DNA of 25,000 nt from Hormiphora californensis (taxonomy: Eukaryota > Ctenophora > Tentaculata > Cydippida > Pleurobrachiidae). A model generated the notes under the pieces. That model was not told the origin of the DNA and searched no databases. It saw nothing but the letters and a program-made list of their open reading frames with translations. The translations under genes and the position numbers were made by a program. The stretch covers positions 375,743 through 400,742 of the forward strand of contig CM035359.1 in the NCBI GenBank assembly GCA_020137815.1. The letters run 5' to 3'. Shown in pieces: positions 22,116 to 25,000 of the stretch. How positions within the stretch are numbered: position 1 is the first letter of the stretch; each line of letters starts with the position of its first letter.

Positions 22116-23515
22116 CTAACGTTCGAGAATTGTACACGGCATACATGTACGTTGTATTATATCAGACACGGGATTATGACATAACATGTACGGACTACGG
22201 TACCTGCAGTTTGGTTACGAAGTCACCCCTATTATTGCATATATGAGCTAGCGCAGAGGGGGAATTTCATTACCAAACCTGCAGTATGCAACGTTTGTGC
22301 TCGCCAGCACAGTGATACAGAAACTATTATACAACAACCACATTTATGTCCATATGTCCGTATATATATAAACGGATATATATACGGATATCTAATTATC
22401 AATTTCGTATTTTCGTCGACAGCGGCCAGCTGTTTAAAAAAGGCTCTGTTTACGGCTGTAAAATGTACATTGCATAGACTCAAATTGCAGGGGTTTTTTT
22501 TCGGTGTAGGTATGGCGAAAACCGAATGTTCCCAAAATAGCCTAACTGTTTTGCAGCACGGTATATAGAACCCAAAAACATCTATACCATATAGACGTGA
22601 CGTGGGCCTGAACATCGAATCATGAAATAATGAAATGCGAAGCTTCAAGAATAGCTTGAACTAAGCAACTGATAAAATAGTTTAAGATACAAAGAATAAT
22701 CGATAAACCAAGATGAGATGGTCCAGCGGAGACCATAACAACAGATTGAATGAAGCTAATGGCCTATATTAGGGACTCAATCCAGTCTCGATTAGCCTCA
22801 AGTCTGATCTATTCAATGTTCTGACCTATATCAGGCTGTTTAATCGTCCAGGATCGATCCTGATGTCCTAATAACCGTTTTAAATTAAACGAGTGCTTAG
22901 TGACGTTTTAATAAAAGAGTACTTTTAAATGACGTGGTTTATATATTAGGATCTAAACGGTTTAAATTCTATCAAGATAAAGTAGATCTGAAGGGGAATA
23001 TGTCCCAAAATAGAACTCAAAAACGTAACTGCATTCATTGGGAGATGCTAACACCATGCATGCACCTAAATCCAATACATCGCTCATCTCTCGCTCTCTT
23101 TCTCATCCTCAGCTACCATTGGACCATAGGCTTTCTTTATATCTTTTAGAGCTCTCTAACACATCTATAACAACTCTGCACAGATCAGCTGCAGTCTGCA
23201 CCCCTGTAGTTGTTGTGCATTTGTGCAGCTCTCTATTTCTCTTTTTAGTATCTCCCTATACTGGAGAGCTATACTAAGAGAGCTGGGAATAGAGATATAG
23301 GTATAGGATGGAGAGATGTAGTGCAGAGAAATGGGGGAAAACGCAAAGTAAGATAGAGAAAAAAACTAGCAAAGGCATGGGTCAGACGGTTTCTAAGCGA
23401 ACAGTTTCGACGCAAAAGGGATAGGAGAGTGATTGGAGGCCCGTGCACGATCGGTTAGACGCGGAAAGGAGCGTGGTGACACCCGGACTAGGTGTATTAG
23501 TACTTACGCCAATTA
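22116..23515. other. No supported gene
   Basis: A 12-bp AT-rich hairpin (CCGTATATATAT with its complement) lies at 22358-22387. A 138-codon minus-strand frame at 22232-22648 crosses this hairpin, starts at TTG and has no motif. A GC-richer stretch at 23390-23480 holds short open frames only. Confidence 0.4.
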
Positions 23516-23516
23516 T

Positions 23517-23586
<70 letters not shown>
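23517..23586 (+). repeat. (GA)n microsatellite ending in a G run
   Basis: Pure GA for about 60 bases, then a G-run ending near 23586. Confidence 0.95.
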
Positions 23587-23692
23587 TAGCACCATCCCAT
23601 TGATAATATGGTAACTTGGCACATGCAGGGAGCGGAGAGGGGCTACGATCGTAGTGACAGTACCTATAAGAGAGACAGGTCACCTATCTGTT

Positions 23693-23726
23693 GCAGAGGG
23701 AGAGCTAGAGGGAGAGAGCGAGGGAA

Positions 23727-23792
<66 letters not shown>

Positions 23793-23816
23793 CGATAGAG
23801 ATAGATAGAGAGAGAG
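23693..23816 (+). repeat. (GA)n compound microsatellite
   Basis: Degenerate GAGGGA steps, a pure GA core at about 23729-23789, then GATA steps. Confidence 0.93.
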
Positions 23817-23819
23817 CGA

Positions 23820-24295
23820 GAAAGAGGGCGTCATATATAGTAATCGGTCTGAGTTATGCTAACAAAGCTCATGCTATTATTCCCCTGGGTAATCCAGCTC
23901 TCTTTCGTCCTCTCTTATAGATGATCTAAATAATAATAACATAACCTACAGGGGCATATAAATCATGTAAATTTGTGATGCATTATAATAATGAATTAAC
24001 AAAGTAAACAAGTGACGATATAATATTTCAGACGTTATAAAGAGCCATTTTGCTAAGGAATGATGTGTAAAAGCGGGCTTGGTCGAAAAGACCCATGCTG
24101 TTTTTCTATCTCAAGATACTCACTGGATCACTCGTATGACTACTAATGGTAGTTATGCTACGAGAGCATTATCGGAAGACCATATTATAACTATAAACAT
24201 CCCTGATATATGAAGCTTCAACTCCAGTGAAAGAGTTTAAAATACATACTTCGAACGATCGATTACTTTATTGTAATGTCCTAGCTTCTAATTCT

Positions 24296-24297
<2 letters not shown>
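23820..24297. other. Unique AT-rich sequence, nothing seen
   Basis: No repeats or convincing frames found on either strand. Confidence 0.4.

Positions 24298-24377
<80 letters not shown>
24298..24377 (+). repeat. (CT)n microsatellite
   Basis: About 40 uninterrupted CT units. Confidence 0.96.
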
Positions 24378-24379
<2 letters not shown>

Positions 24380-24382
<3 letters not shown>

Positions 24383-24895
24383 AATTGTCTGTCGCCATTT
24401 CCTATTCAGTGTCTCAATGTTACAACTGTGAATCGTTAATTAGCTGTCTTTCTCTCTCTTGAAAGAATGCTAAAGTGATTCATTATCATACAGACTGTAT
24501 TTCACTCGATATAAATCGTAGGAAACAAAAGTTAGTTGTAATTAACTGGCCCCCTTGAAGCGTATTCTAAGTTGTTGAGTACTCAACAAATTCTAAGGGT
24601 CTTCGAACAAAACAAAAAACAAGACAAAAAACAAAACAAACAAGTTCAAAATTTCTGAACTAAAGAAGAAACACAAAAGTGAAGATTACGCGTCATAACG
24701 GTGTTCTCACTCGTAACAATGAAAAGGAAACAATAGAACGAGATAAAAACGAAAAAGTGGTCGGCACGAGGTCTGCGATACAAAAGTTTGATAAGATAAC
24801 ATATTAGGCTCAATGCGTTCGACAGAACAACGTTTGACTCTGCTTCCTATATACAACATGTATATCTCCCCCTCCTTTGTATAGCCTTGCAGATC
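24380..24895. other. Unique AT-rich sequence, no gene seen
   Basis: Includes an A-rich ACAAAA-type patch at 24608-24642. No splice-bounded coding frame found. Confidence 0.4.
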
Positions 24896-24896
24896 A

Positions 24897-24969
24897 ATCA
24901 CAAACCCACTGACGTAGCTATAGACACACACAAATCAACACCATGATCACAAACCCACTGACGTAGCTA
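24897..24969 (+). repeat. 24-bp direct repeat pair
   Basis: The same 24 bases, beginning ATCACAAACCCACTGACG, occur at 24897-24920 and 24946-24969, followed each time by an ACACACAAAT-like tail. Confidence 0.9.
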
Positions 24970-25000
24970 AACACACAAATCGTGATGGGGGTTAACATGG

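Noticed and set aside
22232-22648. Longest non-repeat frame in the right half, 138 codons on the minus strand
   Set aside because: Starts at TTG, crosses an AT hairpin and a poly-T run, and shows no domain.

Overview
The window looks like a gene-sparse stretch of an animal (metazoan) nuclear genome, most likely an invertebrate. It has a gene with small exons separated by GT-AG introns, I-set immunoglobulin (Ig) domains joined by phase-1 introns, many long (GA)n/(CT)n microsatellites, two large minisatellites and a Mutator-like DNA transposon relic. There is nothing prokaryotic here: no operons, ribosome binding sites or CRISPR. The species cannot be named from the sequence alone.

The main content is one multi-exon gene on the minus strand, rebuilt here from splice sites and reading phase. 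It runs from a start codon at 11514 down to at least 285 and leaves the window on the left. Ten coding exons encode a signal peptide followed by three complete Ig domains and the first half of a fourth (380 residues so far). Every junction is phase-compatible, and every domain has the expected Cys/Trp pattern. The arrangement resembles the ectodomain of Robo/Dscam/PTPR/contactin-type adhesion receptors. The 3' end lies outside the window, so the membrane anchor is unknown. One possible short alternative end exon with a hydrophobic tail lies at 797-825.

Two minisatellites are tied to this gene. A 28-bp unit repeated about 15 times (9805-10245) starts exactly at the end of exon 4, so each unit carries a copy of the exon end plus its GTAAGT splice donor. 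A 69-bp unit repeated about 23 times (11554-13108) lies just upstream of the start codon. On the gene strand each complete unit carries a TACTAAC branch-site match, a pyrimidine-rich stretch and a TATAG acceptor followed by an ATG.

Region by region: 1-11514 is the Ig gene, with a Mutator-like element (1192-2346, terminal inverted repeats and a transposase C-terminal fragment) inside intron 8 and several microsatellites inside intron 7. 11554-13108 is the 69-bp array. 13130-18950 has no confident gene. It does hold a 109-bp inverted-repeat element with long flanking direct repeats, two copies of a CCAAT/CACGTG/CCAAT module with identical spacing, and a perfect 55-bp inverted repeat with a CRE+TATA-like motif just upstream. 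18955-20235 is a very odd homopolymer-rich segment that looks like a low-quality consensus. 20240-25000 is microsatellite-rich DNA with no gene I can support.
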